A DNA stretch of 64,000 bases from Pseudobdellovibrionaceae bacterium (GCA_947444305.1 CANEZP010000016.1:38300-102299), one strand, 5' to 3'. Positions 37,693 through 46,915 are shown, counted from the first letter of the stretch. The notes: a model not told the origin generated them from the sequence alone. Numbers and translations: made by a program.

Positions 37693-37714
37693 AGGCGCGA
37701 CCATAGGTCGGCTT

Positions 37715-38629
37715 TCAGTTTCCCGCAAGAAAGTTTTGGACCAAAAACTTCGCCTGACCGAGGGGATTTTGCGTATCGAGCCAATGAATTTCTTGGTCGC
37801 GCCTAAACCAGGTTCGCTGCTTCTTTGAGAGCTGCATCGTCTTTTCAACGATAAGCTTTTGCAAATCCTGGACGGTAATCTCACCCGCGATGAATTTTAA
37901 ACATTCATTGTAGCCCACGCTGCGCAGCGCGGGCCAATCCCCGAAGCCTTCGTCGAGCAAGGTTTGAACTTCGTCAATCAGCCCGTCATCGAGCATCCGC
38001 GAAGCCCGTTCCGTGACCCGTGGTAATAGAAATTCGCGGTCCGGCGCTAAGCCCAGCTTCAGCAGCGGGTAAGGAAAGGGAATCGGTTTAAAATCTTTCT
38101 TGAGATCACTCACCTTTTTCCCACTATCTTCGATAATAATGAGCGCGCGTGTGATTCGGTAGGCGTCGTTCGGACTAATACCTGCCGCGTATTCGGGATC
38201 TGCTTTTTCAAGCCTTGCGTAGAGCGCCTGCGCAGACTCATTCGCCGCGAACTCGCGGATCTTGCGCTCGGCCTCGGGCTTCGGCTTCGGCACGTCGAAC
38301 ATGCCCTTTTCCAACGCTTGAATATAAAAACCGCTGCCGCCCACGCCGAAGACGGGCCGCTTCGGGAGAGCCTCGCCGAGCTTTTCGAGCGCGAAGGTTC
38401 TAAAGTCGCCCGCGGTCAAAACCTCGCCGGCATTCACAACGTCGAATAGATAATGCGGTACGAGCGCGCGCTCCGACGGTGGTGGCTTCGCGGTGCCGAT
38501 GTCGAGGCGTTTGTAAGTTTGTAAGGAATCGCAATTCAAAACCGCGCCGCCGAAGACTTGCGCCAACTCTAAACCAAGCGCGGATTTACCCGAGGCCGTG
38601 GGCCCCACGATCAAAACAAACGGGTTCAC
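37715..38629 (-). CDS. miaA: tRNA dimethylallyltransferase
   Basis: 304 residues. P-loop GPTASGKSALGLELA, then NCDSLQTYKRLDIGTAKP (substrate Asp/Ser/Gln), GGSGFYIQALEKG, and SVGYNECLKFIAGE, all MiaA hallmarks. It transfers dimethylallyl to A37 of tRNAs that read codons starting with U, a set that would include the tRNA-Leu(CAA) in this window. Start GTG at 38629 overlaps the mutL stop (GTGA). Confidence 0.95.
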   Translation of the reverse strand: MNPFVLIVGPTASGKSALGLELAQVFGGAVLNCDSLQTYKRLDIGTAKPPPSERALVPHYLFDVVNAGEVLTAGDFRTFALEKLGEALPKRPVFGVGGSGFYIQALEKGMFDVPKPKPEAERKIREFAANESAQALYARLEKADPEYAAGISPNDAYRITRALIIIEDSGKKVSDLKKDFKPIPFPYPLLKLGLAPDREFLLPRVTERASRMLDDGLIDEVQTLLDEGFGDWPALRSVGYNECLKFIAGEITVQDLQKLIVEKTMQLSKKQRTWFRRDQEIHWLDTQNPLGQAKFLVQNFLAGN

Positions 38630-40461
38630 ACGATCCGGCCGAACTCTCGTTCGATTTCTGAAAAATTACGTTTCACGAAAACGGGCCGGCCGTGCGGGCA
38701 AAAGCTGGAAAGCGGATATTCGTCCATCTGCGCGAGCAGGGCTTTCATTTGCTCGGGGCTCTGACTTTGTCCGGCGCGGATCACCGAATGACAGGCCATG
38801 CTCGCGAAGATATCGCCGACGATGCGTTCGAACGCGAGCGAATCGCCCTGATCCAAAATTTCGTAAGCCAGTTTTTGCAAAGCTTCGGAAACCGAAGTCT
38901 CGCTGATCATCGAAGGAATCGCCTGGACCGCGATGGACTCAGGGCCCATGCGTTCGATGCTTAAACCCATCTTCGCGATCGATTCTTGTAAGCCGACCAA
39001 GGCCTCAACCTCTTCGGCCGAGAAATCAAAGACCATCGGCAGCAACAAGTTTTGCACTTCGATATTGCCCGCTTTGAAAGATTCCATCAGCCGCTCGAAC
39101 ACAACGCGTTCGTGCGCGGCGTGCTGATCGACCATGTAGAAGGCATCGCCCGTTTGCGCCATGATGTACGTGTGATTCAATTGCCCGACCACTTGTAAGT
39201 CGGTCCATTTGAAGGCTTCGGGCGCGGCCTTTGCCGGCGCTTGCGTATGCGAAACACGGCCTTGGTAAGACATCGCCGCGGGTGCGCCGTACGTCGCGGG
39301 CGCCTCGTACGCGGCCGACGGTTGCGCGAGCGGAAAAGTTTTTGTCGAGTATTGCGTGGTTTCGAATTCAGGCGCCTCGAATCGCAGCGAAGCGGTGTCC
39401 GGTTGAAACATGGCCGCCGACTCCGGCGCTTGCGCGGGCGTTACCCCGCCGGTCATCGATACTCCCGGCGAGACCGTTTGTAGCCAGGGCGCTTTTTCCA
39501 AAGCCGAGCGCATCGTGCGGCAAACGATTCGGAAGACCGACTGCGGATCGCGGAACTTCACTTGCGCTTTCGTCGGGTGAACGTTCACGTCCACTTCTTC
39601 GGGCGGGAGATTCAAATGTACGCACACCGCCGGGTATTCACCGTGCATAAGCAGATTGCGGTAAGCCTCCATCACCGCGGCCGAGAGGCTACGGTCCACG
39701 ATCCAGCGGCCTTGCACGAAAAACCACATGTTGCGGTTCACGTTCATGGTTTCTTGCGGGCTGCTCATGAAAGCTTGCACGTTCATGCCGCCCGATTCGC
39801 CGGTGGCCTCGTACAACTTTTTGATCCCTAGGATTTGCGAGGCACGATCGATCGCAGGCTGCTCTTTGCCCCAGTGATAAAGCAATTCACCACGACTACG
39901 CGCACGAAACGTCACGCCGGGATTCGCGAGCGCGAGAGCCTTTAGCGTCGTCTTGATCTGCCCGTGCTCCGCCGCTTCGGACTTTAGGAAGCGGAGCCTC
40001 GCGGGCACGTTACCGAAGAGTTCGCTCACGCGGACCTCGGTGCCCTCACGCGCGCCGACGGGCGCCGGTTCACCGACGCTGCCGAAATCACTAAGGACAC
40101 GGAAGGCATCGCCGGTCTGACGTGTGCGCGAGGTAAAGGTCAGCTTGCTGACGGCCGCGATGCTACTTAATGCCTCGCCGCGGAACCCAAACGTATTTAA
40201 TTTATATAAATCATCGCTTAATGTGATTTTCGAAGTCGCGTGCCGCTGCAGCGCGAGCGCAAGTTCTTGCGGCGGAATACCCTTGCCGTTGTCGTAAACG
40301 CTGACCTCGCGGCCGCCCCCGTCGAATTCTACTTCGATGAGGTCGGCACCGGCGTCGATGCTATTCTCGATCAATTCTTTGATCAAATTCGCCGGGCGTT
40401 CAAGCACTTCGCCCGCGGCGATCTTGTCGACCACGTCGGGGGCGAGTACACGGATCGGCAT
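38626..40461 (-). CDS. mutL: DNA mismatch repair protein MutL, endonuclease type
   Basis: 611 residues. GHKL ATPase domain (about 1-330) with ELIENSIDAGAD, YDNGKGI, FGFRGEALSSI; a Pro/Ala/Thr-rich linker (about 340-420); C-terminal dimer domain with DQHAAHERVVFE (the DQHA-x2-E-x4-E metal site) and CPHGRPVF. The metal site shows that this MutL nicks DNA itself, as in bacteria without MutH. Its start overlaps the preceding gene by one base (TAATG); miaA follows, as in many genomes. Confidence 0.95.
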   Translation of the reverse strand: MPIRVLAPDVVDKIAAGEVLERPANLIKELIENSIDAGADLIEVEFDGGGREVSVYDNGKGIPPQELALALQRHATSKITLSDDLYKLNTFGFRGEALSSIAAVSKLTFTSRTRQTGDAFRVLSDFGSVGEPAPVGAREGTEVRVSELFGNVPARLRFLKSEAAEHGQIKTTLKALALANPGVTFRARSRGELLYHWGKEQPAIDRASQILGIKKLYEATGESGGMNVQAFMSSPQETMNVNRNMWFFVQGRWIVDRSLSAAVMEAYRNLLMHGEYPAVCVHLNLPPEEVDVNVHPTKAQVKFRDPQSVFRIVCRTMRSALEKAPWLQTVSPGVSMTGGVTPAQAPESAAMFQPDTASLRFEAPEFETTQYSTKTFPLAQPSAAYEAPATYGAPAAMSYQGRVSHTQAPAKAAPEAFKWTDLQVVGQLNHTYIMAQTGDAFYMVDQHAAHERVVFERLMESFKAGNIEVQNLLLPMVFDFSAEEVEALVGLQESIAKMGLSIERMGPESIAVQAIPSMISETSVSEALQKLAYEILDQGDSLAFERIVGDIFASMACHSVIRAGQSQSPEQMKALLAQMDEYPLSSFCPHGRPVFVKRNFSEIEREFGRIV

Positions 40462-41363
40462 TAGTATTCCCCTTGGAAGCTCATGATGTAGCCAAGGTAA
40501 GCTGATTTTTCGTAGTAATATTTAGCGTCCACCCGAAGTAAGTATTTGCCGAAGCGCCGCGCGATTCCGAGATCGGCATCCAAACCGATGCGGATCTCCT
40601 GCGAATCGAAGGCAACGTTTTTGACCGGGACTTTGTAACGCGTGTAGGTCCACATCACGCCGAGGCCGTAGGTGGCTAACCAGTTTTTAGTATCGATCAG
40701 CGGCAGCATAATCATGACGTCCCCGAACATCATGAAGCCGGACGGTTTGCCACTCGAAAATTTATCGTAGTAACCGGGCTTATCAAGCGAAAACCAAAAA
40801 TTGAAATCCAGCGGCGGTCCGTCGAAGAGCGTGCCCGGGCCGGTCATACGCATTCCGTACATCAGCATGTTGTCGGAGTATTTCTTGCCGGAAAACTTTT
40901 CGGTGAAGTTGACCATCGCGACCGCGCCGCCGAGGTAGCGTTTGAAATACAAGGGTGCGGGCCCGAGGTTTTCTTCTTCCTCTTTTTCCCAAGCTTTGGA
41001 GCCGCTCTTTTTTTCCGGCGCGGCGACTTTCACCGACTCGGGTAATGACACGCGGATGTCGGTGTCGGGAACCCAACCTAATTTCGAACCGTAGCGCACG
41101 CGGTGAAATAAACCCATTCCGCTTGAACCGCGAAATGGTTTTTTCGAAACGCTGACCTTCGTTTGGTAGCGTAGATAATCTTGAACTTTTGAATCAAAAT
41201 CGGGTTTTTCGTAGATGGCCGCGCCGTCGACGTAAATTTGCGCCGAGGTCATCGGCACTTTCTTTTCTTCGGCGCTCGCTTGCGAGCTACTGAGGATCAG
41301 CCAGCTACTGAATATCAGCCCACTACTGAGGAGGAGTATCGAGGCCGCGCATCGACCAAACAC
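40461..41363 (-). CDS. Secreted SH3-like plus beta-barrel-type protein
   Basis: 300 residues from a GTG at 41363, chosen because it gives a signal peptide ending QASA with only 41 bases of overlap into the upstream glycosyltransferase gene; ATGs at 41450 and 41459 would overlap more. The mature part starts with a bacterial SH3-like domain (about 38-100; YVDGAAIYEKPDFDSKV and GWVPDTDIRV). A charged linker follows, then amphipathic strands like an outer-membrane barrel. Function unknown. The hydrophobic core of the signal is built of a tandem 18-bp repeat. It ends in a TAATG overlap with mutL. Confidence 0.68.
   Translation of the reverse strand: MFGRCAASILLLSSGLIFSSWLILSSSQASAEEKKVPMTSAQIYVDGAAIYEKPDFDSKVQDYLRYQTKVSVSKKPFRGSSGMGLFHRVRYGSKLGWVPDTDIRVSLPESVKVAAPEKKSGSKAWEKEEEENLGPAPLYFKRYLGGAVAMVNFTEKFSGKKYSDNMLMYGMRMTGPGTLFDGPPLDFNFWFSLDKPGYYDKFSSGKPSGFMMFGDVMIMLPLIDTKNWLATYGLGVMWTYTRYKVPVKNVAFDSQEIRIGLDADLGIARRFGKYLLRVDAKYYYEKSAYLGYIMSFQGEY
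41275..41328 (-). repeat. Three tandem 18-bp units in a signal-peptide region
   Basis: CTACTG recurs on the plus strand at 41287, 41305 and 41323, exactly 18 bases apart; the first two units are near identical, the third degraded. They encode SSGLIF, SSWLIL and SSSQAS. Confidence 0.65.
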
Positions 41364-42033
41364 GGCGAAGAGCTTCGAACACGATGCCCGACGACATTTT
41401 ACTTTGCCCGGCACGCCGGTCTTCAAAACGAATAGGAATTTCCCTGCCATCAAGCCCACTCTTCAACGCCCTATACTTCAGTTCAATCTGAAAACTATAG
41501 CCTTCGGAGCGGACCAAATCCAACCCAATCTTCTTTAGGGTGCCCGCTTTCCAGGCATTAAAGCCCCCCGTCCAATCGCGCAGTGGATAACGCAGAATTT
41601 GACGCGCGTAAAAAGAACCGCCGCGGCTGATAATTTTGCGGCTGAGGCTCCAGTTCGCGGTGCCTCCGCCGGGCACCCAACGTGACCCGACGACAAAATC
41701 GGCGGTCTTAAGCGCTTCAAGAATTTTTACTAAATCTTCGGGCCGGTGCGAAAAGTCGGCGTCCATTTCGCACAAACCTTCGAACCCCTTATCGAGTCCC
41801 CATTTGAAACCCGCGATGTAGGCTTTGCCCAGCCCCTCTTTGCCTTTGCGGCCGAGCAGATGAACGTGCGGATCCTTCTTCTGAATCTCGCGCACAACGT
41901 CTTGTGTTTTATCGGGTGAATTGTCGTCGACGACCAGGATGTCTACGACGGGCAAGAAGGTACGGATCGCGGGAATGATGTTCGCGATATTCTCGCGCTC
42001 ATTGTACGTGGGGATGATCACCAAATTTTTCAT
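41323..42033 (-). CDS. Polyprenol-phosphate mannosyl/glucosyl transferase-like (GT2) protein
   Basis: 236 residues with the DPM1 pattern: LVIIPTYNERENIANII at the start, DDNSPDKTQD (nucleotide-sugar site), EMDADFSHRPEDL (DxD region), GSRWVPGGGTANW and FNAWKAGTLKKIG. These cytosolic enzymes load a sugar onto a polyprenyl phosphate carrier. It lacks the C-terminal membrane helices of the longer class. It could feed the TPR/TMTC-like membrane protein at the window's right end, but that is speculation. The downstream gene begins inside its 3' end. Confidence 0.88.
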   Translation of the reverse strand: MKNLVIIPTYNERENIANIIPAIRTFLPVVDILVVDDNSPDKTQDVVREIQKKDPHVHLLGRKGKEGLGKAYIAGFKWGLDKGFEGLCEMDADFSHRPEDLVKILEALKTADFVVGSRWVPGGGTANWSLSRKIISRGGSFYARQILRYPLRDWTGGFNAWKAGTLKKIGLDLVRSEGYSFQIELKYRALKSGLDGREIPIRFEDRRAGQSKMSSGIVFEALRRVWSMRGLDTPPQ

Positions 42034-42045
42034 ATGAAGGCTGTA

Positions 42046-42534
42046 TCACGGACTTTTGGAAGGCGGCAACGCGGCCGCTGATTTCGCTCGCCTCGCGTCT
42101 ACCCGCGCCAGCATTTCGCGCTGCCCGGAAACTTTGCGTTCCTGCGCGCGGACTTGCCGGCGACGCTCAACGAGCGGAGAGCGGCTAAGCCAAAACTCAA
42201 GATTATTGTGCTGTTCTTTATAGAAGGCTTGCACCAGTTGCGACGCCCGCTCGGGCGAACGCTTGTACACGAGCGGATCGAAACCACATAGATTACAAAT
42301 AATCGAAGACCGCCAGCGCATGTAAACAAAAACTTCGAGGGTGACGATCGTCAGACAAAAAATAACGAGCGCCCGTGGATCCGGCGCGCCCCAATAGGCT
42401 TGGCCCACCGCCATCGCTAAGAGTACCGCGCCCACGACGTTCGTCAGGTCGATGTGTTTCTTTACGTATACCTTCCGTTCGGCCTTACAGAACGCGCAAT
42501 AACACCGGCCGCGGAGTCGAGAAAAGAGCTTCAT
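42046..42534 (-). CDS. Zinc-ribbon membrane protein, unknown
   Basis: 162 residues. CYCAFC (12-17) and CNLCGFD (about 77-83) flank two membrane helices (about 32-46 and 54-71), so the two CxxC pairs would meet on the cytosolic side and could bind one zinc. The C-terminal half is strongly basic and helical (RRRQVRAQERKVSGQREML). Family not recognised. It sits 12 bases upstream of the glycosyltransferase, probably co-transcribed. Confidence 0.7.
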   Translation of the reverse strand: MKLFSRLRGRCYCAFCKAERKVYVKKHIDLTNVVGAVLLAMAVGQAYWGAPDPRALVIFCLTIVTLEVFVYMRWRSSIICNLCGFDPLVYKRSPERASQLVQAFYKEQHNNLEFWLSRSPLVERRRQVRAQERKVSGQREMLARVDARRAKSAAALPPSKSP

Positions 42535-42612
42535 AGTCCTATTCTACAGAAGGCGGACTATTCGAAAAGACGAGTTTTGGTACAATTATGAAATGAGGCC
42601 GGGAGGGCTACT

Positions 42613-43266
42613 ATGTTCCAAGGTTGGAAGTTTTCGCTGATCGCCATCGCTATCTTAAGCTCGACGAACGTATGGGCGGACGAAGATGGCTCTTACACCA
42701 ACTACGATGCCATCGTGAATGAACTCAAAGCCGACGCCGAAGACCGCCCCGAACCCGTGGTCGAAGGCCTCGGTTGGGACGAAGTCGCCTTGAGCGCCGG
42801 GATGTCCGTCGCCACTTCGTTTATCTCCATCACCGCACCGAACGGCGCGACCGGCGGGGGAATGCTCAAAGGTTTCGAAATTTTCACCGGCGCGAATTTA
42901 TTTTCCAAAAGCGCACGCGGCGAGATCGGTTTTCGCAGCTTTGCCCCCGAAGATTTCGGCAAAGTTCATGTTGATCTGCGCGAGTTCGAAGCACGCTTGA
43001 TCTTTCTGCCTCCGTTGCGTGACAAGCTTACGATGCGCATGGGTCTCGGGTTGACCGCGCGTTACATGGACATCGACGGCCGCACGAACGGCAAGTCGGA
43101 ACACTCGGAAGCGATGACGCCGGCGACCGCTTTGATTTTGGGACTTGAACACCGGCTCTCGCGCGCGGTCACCGTCGGTCCCGATATCGCCTACCGCTCG
43201 GCTTTGAGTGATTCATTCGATAAATCCGCATGGGATGCCGCAATTCGCTTGAACGCTTCGTTTTGA
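42613..43266 (+). CDS. Putative outer-membrane protein, unknown
   Basis: 217 residues; signal peptide MFQGWKFSLIAIAILSSTNVWA, an acidic stretch (about 23-50), then repeated amphipathic strands and the C-terminal phenylalanine of NASF, typical for an outer-membrane barrel. GGGAGGG is six bases before the ATG. The gene is divergent from the zinc-ribbon gene and followed 24 bases later by the YIP1-like gene. Confidence 0.72.
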   Translation: MFQGWKFSLIAIAILSSTNVWADEDGSYTNYDAIVNELKADAEDRPEPVVEGLGWDEVALSAGMSVATSFISITAPNGATGGGMLKGFEIFTGANLFSKSARGEIGFRSFAPEDFGKVHVDLREFEARLIFLPPLRDKLTMRMGLGLTARYMDIDGRTNGKSEHSEAMTPATALILGLEHRLSRAVTVGPDIAYRSALSDSFDKSAWDAAIRLNASF

Positions 43267-43290
43267 GAGTCATAAACTGACTTCATCAAC

Positions 43291-43911
43291 ATGAAGCAAA
43301 TCAACTGGAACTTACTGCGCGCTAAACTCAAAGAAGGCATTCTCGTCCTTCCGCACTTCGCGAAAAATCCCGTGCAGGCCATGCGCACGCTGCCCGACTG
43401 GGATTGGCCGACGATGCTCATTTTGCAAGCGGCACTCGCCGCGATGTGCGCGGTCGTCGGTAATTTGCTCGAGCGTGATCTTTTCGGCATGGTCACCGGC
43501 TTGATCCTCGCCCCCATTGCCAGCGTAGTCGTGCTCGCCGTCGGTAGCGGATTTTTCTATTACACGTTTCTGTTCTTCTTCAAGCGCGAGATCCCGTTCC
43601 GGCAAATCTACCTGCATTTGATATTTGCTTCGGTTCCCGTCAAGATCGTGTCGATGGCCGTGCCCATTATTCCGCCCGTGATTCTCATCGGGGTTGCCGC
43701 GGCGATGTACCTGCTGTTCATCGGTTTTACCGATAACTTCCATCTCGAGCGCGCGAAAATTAAAAAATTGTTGATCGGGCTCGGCGTGATCTACGGTTTA
43801 TTTTGGGCGACGCAATTTATCAGCTACGCAAAGAAATACGAACGCATGCGTTTGAAGGCCACGCCCGAATCGATCGAGATTCTGGAGAATGAGCTCAAAT
43901 TAAAAGATTGA
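43291..43911 (+). CDS. YIP1-like membrane protein
   Basis: 206 residues, with a cytosolic N-terminus of about 42 residues and five hydrophobic segments between about 43 and 195. The Pro-rich transmembrane pattern (FASVPVKIVSMAVPIIPPVI) matches the bacterial YIP1 domain. Role unknown. Confidence 0.65.
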   Translation: MKQINWNLLRAKLKEGILVLPHFAKNPVQAMRTLPDWDWPTMLILQAALAAMCAVVGNLLERDLFGMVTGLILAPIASVVVLAVGSGFFYYTFLFFFKREIPFRQIYLHLIFASVPVKIVSMAVPIIPPVILIGVAAAMYLLFIGFTDNFHLERAKIKKLLIGLGVIYGLFWATQFISYAKKYERMRLKATPESIEILENELKLKD

Positions 43912-43927
43912 TTCTTCGCCCGGGCGC

Positions 43928-44887
43928 TTAGCGCCGCAACTGCACGACCCCTCGCCGCTCGAACACGCCGAGCGATTTCTTCAAGTAAACTAAGCCGTGG
44001 AATTCAGTAAGCCGCGGAAAATAATAAAGCTGGAAGTAACCGTCATCGCCTTGGGCGTTGATAATTAGGCTTTGCCCGTCGCCCTCCAGGCCCATGAAAT
44101 GATCGAGCTTGATCGGCTTTTGTCCACGTTTGCGGCCGCTTCTCGTCCGGCTGAATTGTTTGCCGTTTTTCTTGAGCTGCACGTCAAATTCACCGAAGAT
44201 TTCCCCGTTTTGCATTTGCGCGTTGAAGTACATCTGCACGTCCCACGGGACGAGTTTCGGATCGTCGAAGACCGCGCGTCCGGCAAACGTTCCGTTCAAC
44301 TGCTCAAGCTGAGCTTCGGACAACGGGGTTCCACCGCGAAGAGCTCCGAAAAAATCCGGAATCTCGGCCGATTTTAAGAAGTCATCGATCTGGTCGGCAC
44401 GGTCGATGTCTTTTATTTTTGCGAACTGATCGCGCCGGTCCGTATTTGCCGGAGGTTTCTCCGCGCTGCCGACCGCCGTTTTCTTTCCGGAATTGGACGT
44501 ACGGTTCTCATCCGGTGAAACGGCCGGCGCTCCGCCCGGACTCCCGGACGACGGAGCATTCAAGTCCGGCGCCGCGGCCCGGTCCACCACCCGGCTCTTT
44601 AGTTTCCCGAGTTGCGCTTCGCTCCCACGCAAGCCCATGTCGTAGAGCATAAGCATGAGAATCTTACCCATGATCTCGTCGGCTTTTTCGAAGCGCGCTT
44701 TTTCATTTTTTAGTTTGAGATACTCTTCAATATCGACTTGGCCGATTTTTTCAAAACGCTCTTTGATTTGGCGGTACCGCGCCAGCTCTTGAACAGAAAC
44801 GGAATCCGGCACCGCCGCCGGCCGGAATGAGTACCCGACCCATCCGGCCATCACGGCGACGCAAACAACTAAAGCAAAGTTCTTCAT
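43928..44887 (-). CDS. Membrane-anchored or secreted protein, unknown
   Basis: 319 residues: N-terminal signal-anchor (about 3-20), a charged coiled-coil segment (about 36-70), a Pro/Ser/Gly-rich linker (about 108-145) and a C-terminal beta-rich domain (about 195-319; LVPWDVQMYFNAQM, GDDGYFQLYYFPRL). Likely periplasmic. No known family was recognised. Confidence 0.68.
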   Translation of the reverse strand: MKNFALVVCVAVMAGWVGYSFRPAAVPDSVSVQELARYRQIKERFEKIGQVDIEEYLKLKNEKARFEKADEIMGKILMLMLYDMGLRGSEAQLGKLKSRVVDRAAAPDLNAPSSGSPGGAPAVSPDENRTSNSGKKTAVGSAEKPPANTDRRDQFAKIKDIDRADQIDDFLKSAEIPDFFGALRGGTPLSEAQLEQLNGTFAGRAVFDDPKLVPWDVQMYFNAQMQNGEIFGEFDVQLKKNGKQFSRTRSGRKRGQKPIKLDHFMGLEGDGQSLIINAQGDDGYFQLYYFPRLTEFHGLVYLKKSLGVFERRGVVQLRR

Positions 44888-44902
44888 TCGAAAATTAAAT
44901 CA

Positions 44903-44938
44903 CCCGCGCCGGCGCGGGTAAAGGCTCAGTTGAGCCTC
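44903..44938 (-). terminator. Two hairpins downstream of dut
   Basis: AGGCTC/GAGCCT (44923-44938), followed on the minus strand by TTTA, and a perfect 18-bp palindrome ACCCGCGCCGGCGCGGGT (44903-44920), followed by GATTTAATTTT. Together they could end the pnp-M16-dut transcript. Confidence 0.55.
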
Positions 44939-44984
44939 TGTACATACTGTATCGTTTCAAGGTGACAGTAGGTAGAGTGCGGAA

Positions 44985-45629
44985 CTAGTTCGCGCCGGTG
45001 GAGCCGAAGCCGCCGTCGCCGCGCGAGGTGTCGCTCAATTCCTCTACCAATTCGATGTGAGCTTGAATCACCGGGCACACGACCAACTGAGCGACCCGCT
45101 CTTGATCTTGGATGACAAACGATTCTTGACCGAGGTTGATCAAAATGATTTTCACTTCACCGCGGTAATCGGCGTCGACCGTGCCGGGCGTGTTCACGAG
45201 CGATAAACCTTTTTTGATCGCCAATCCACTGCGGGGCCGGACCTGCACTTCGTAACCGACCGGGATCTCGATGCTTAAGCCGGTCGGGATCAGGTGGCGC
45301 TCACCGGGGCTGAGGCTGATGGGCTCATCGAGGCAAGCACGCACATCGAGACCGCTCGCGCCTTCCGTTTGGTAAGTGGGCAGATGCCCTTTGAAGTGCG
45401 GCAATTTTTTGAACTTCAAGGTCACGGGTGCGGGCGTGCCCATTTGTGCGTTACCGGCTGCGCCACCGGTGCGCTTATTGAGAGCGTCGGCCACGGTTTT
45501 CTCAACCTGGCGGACCAGACCGCGGACTTGCTCCTCCATCTGGGAACGTTCACCCAGCTTTTCTTCAACGACCGCGGTGACCGTCCGGGCGATCTCTTGA
45601 ACCGATCTTTTTAATCCTTCTAAATCCAT
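44985..45629 (-). CDS. dut: dUTP diphosphatase with N-terminal helical extension
   Basis: 214 residues from the ATG at 45629 (GGGAG five bases upstream). All five trimeric dUTPase motifs are present: ASGLDVRA, RPRSGLA, GTVDADYRGE, ERVAQLVV and RGDGGFGSTG. The enzyme converts dUTP to dUMP, keeping uracil out of DNA. The core begins near residue 69; before it is a charged helical extension (MDLEGLKRSVQEIARTVTAV and on to about 52, then a Gly/Ala linker) absent from typical 150-residue bacterial dUTPases. Two bases separate it from the M16 peptidase stop. Confidence 0.93.
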   Translation of the reverse strand: MDLEGLKRSVQEIARTVTAVVEEKLGERSQMEEQVRGLVRQVEKTVADALNKRTGGAAGNAQMGTPAPVTLKFKKLPHFKGHLPTYQTEGASGLDVRACLDEPISLSPGERHLIPTGLSIEIPVGYEVQVRPRSGLAIKKGLSLVNTPGTVDADYRGEVKIILINLGQESFVIQDQERVAQLVVCPVIQAHIELVEELSDTSRGDGGFGSTGAN

Positions 45630-45631
45630 AA

Positions 45632-46915
45632 TTACTCCCATACTTCCATGAGTTTTAAAGCGTCCGGAGGCTGTAGATCCCCCATCACCATTAATGAAAC
45701 TTGCGCCGTATCTAGATATTTATCTACGTAATTCTTCACCGACTTTACGGTGACCTTATCGATCTCGTCGATGACCTCGTCGATCGGTTTGTAGTTCGCG
45801 AAGACCATCTCGTTGATGCCGAGTGAGTTCATGCGATTTTCCATGTCTTCGGCACCGAGCAGAATCTGACCCTTGACTTGCGTTTTGAACATCGCCAGCT
45901 CGCCGGCGGTGATCCCCTTCTTGGCGAACTTTTCGAGTTCGGCTTTGATGATCTTCAAAACCTGTAACGCATTCTTGTCGCCCGTTCCCGCGTAGATCAG
46001 CAACACTCCCGTGTCGACGAACGATTGCAAGAAACTATAGACGGTGTAGACCAAACCTTTGTCTTCGCGAATCTTTTGGTACAGGCGCGACGTTACGCCG
46101 CCGCCCAAAAGATCGTTCACAACGAAAGATTCAAACCTGTCTTTCGACATGTAAGAACAAGAAGGCAATCCCACCAACAGGTGCACCTGCTCGGAAGGAC
46201 GTTCGATAAACTCCTGGATGCGTTTAATGCGGGGAGTTTTTTGCTTGAGGTTCGTCATCCGCTTCGGCAATTTGCCGAGGCGCTTCTCGATGAGTTCTAC
46301 AACGTGTTCGTGTTCGACCGGCCCGGCAACCGACACGATCACGCGCGGGCCTCGGAACATCGCTTCGTAAAAATCGAGAATGTCTTTTCGTTTAAGCCCG
46401 TTAAGCGTTTCTTCGGTGCCGAGAATCGGCGTCGCCAGCGTCTGACCTTCAAAAACCTTTTCGAGATAAACATCCATTATGTACTCATCCAGCTGGTCTT
46501 TGGACATCTGGATCTCTTGGATGATGACTTCACGTTCTTTTTTAAAGTCTTCGGCCGAGAGCGTGGCGTTCGTCACTAAGTCCGAAAGCACGTCGAGCGA
46601 TAAATCTAAATGTTCTTTGAGCGAGGTCGCGTGAAAACACGTGTACTCACGCGTGGTGTAGGCATTGAGATCCCCACCGACGGCTTCTAAAACCGCGGCG
46701 AGCTCGTAAGCGTTTCGCTTACGGGTGCCTTTAAAGACAAGATGTTCGAGAAAATGGCAAAGCCCCGCTTTGCGCGGAACTTCGTGGCGAGTACCCATCT
46801 CAACAAATACCCCTACCGAAACCGCCCGCGTGAACGGGTGGCTTTCGGTCACCACCCTCACGCCGTTGGGGAGAGTGGTTTTCTGAAATATCGGTTTATA
46901 GGTATAGGCCTTCAA
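45632..46915 (-). CDS. M16 family zinc metallopeptidase
   Basis: 427 residues. The inverted zinc motif HFLEHLVFKGT (HxxEH, about residues 54-58) with the downstream Glu region (EREVIIQEI) shows an active single-unit M16B enzyme similar to mitochondrial processing peptidase beta. It starts with TTG at 46915, immediately after the pnp stop, so coupled translation is probable. Pnp followed by such a peptidase and dut is a frequent arrangement in bacteria. Confidence 0.92.
   Translation of the reverse strand: MKAYTYKPIFQKTTLPNGVRVVTESHPFTRAVSVGVFVEMGTRHEVPRKAGLCHFLEHLVFKGTRKRNAYELAAVLEAVGGDLNAYTTREYTCFHATSLKEHLDLSLDVLSDLVTNATLSAEDFKKEREVIIQEIQMSKDQLDEYIMDVYLEKVFEGQTLATPILGTEETLNGLKRKDILDFYEAMFRGPRVIVSVAGPVEHEHVVELIEKRLGKLPKRMTNLKQKTPRIKRIQEFIERPSEQVHLLVGLPSCSYMSKDRFESFVVNDLLGGGVTSRLYQKIREDKGLVYTVYSFLQSFVDTGVLLIYAGTGDKNALQVLKIIKAELEKFAKKGITAGELAMFKTQVKGQILLGAEDMENRMNSLGINEMVFANYKPIDEVIDEIDKVTVKSVKNYVDKYLDTAQVSLMVMGDLQPPDALKLMEVWE

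Noticed and set aside
37693..37884. N-terminal extension of YicC into miaA
   Set aside because: The conserved MNSMTGYG start is at 37692; the upstream residues are a shadow of miaA.
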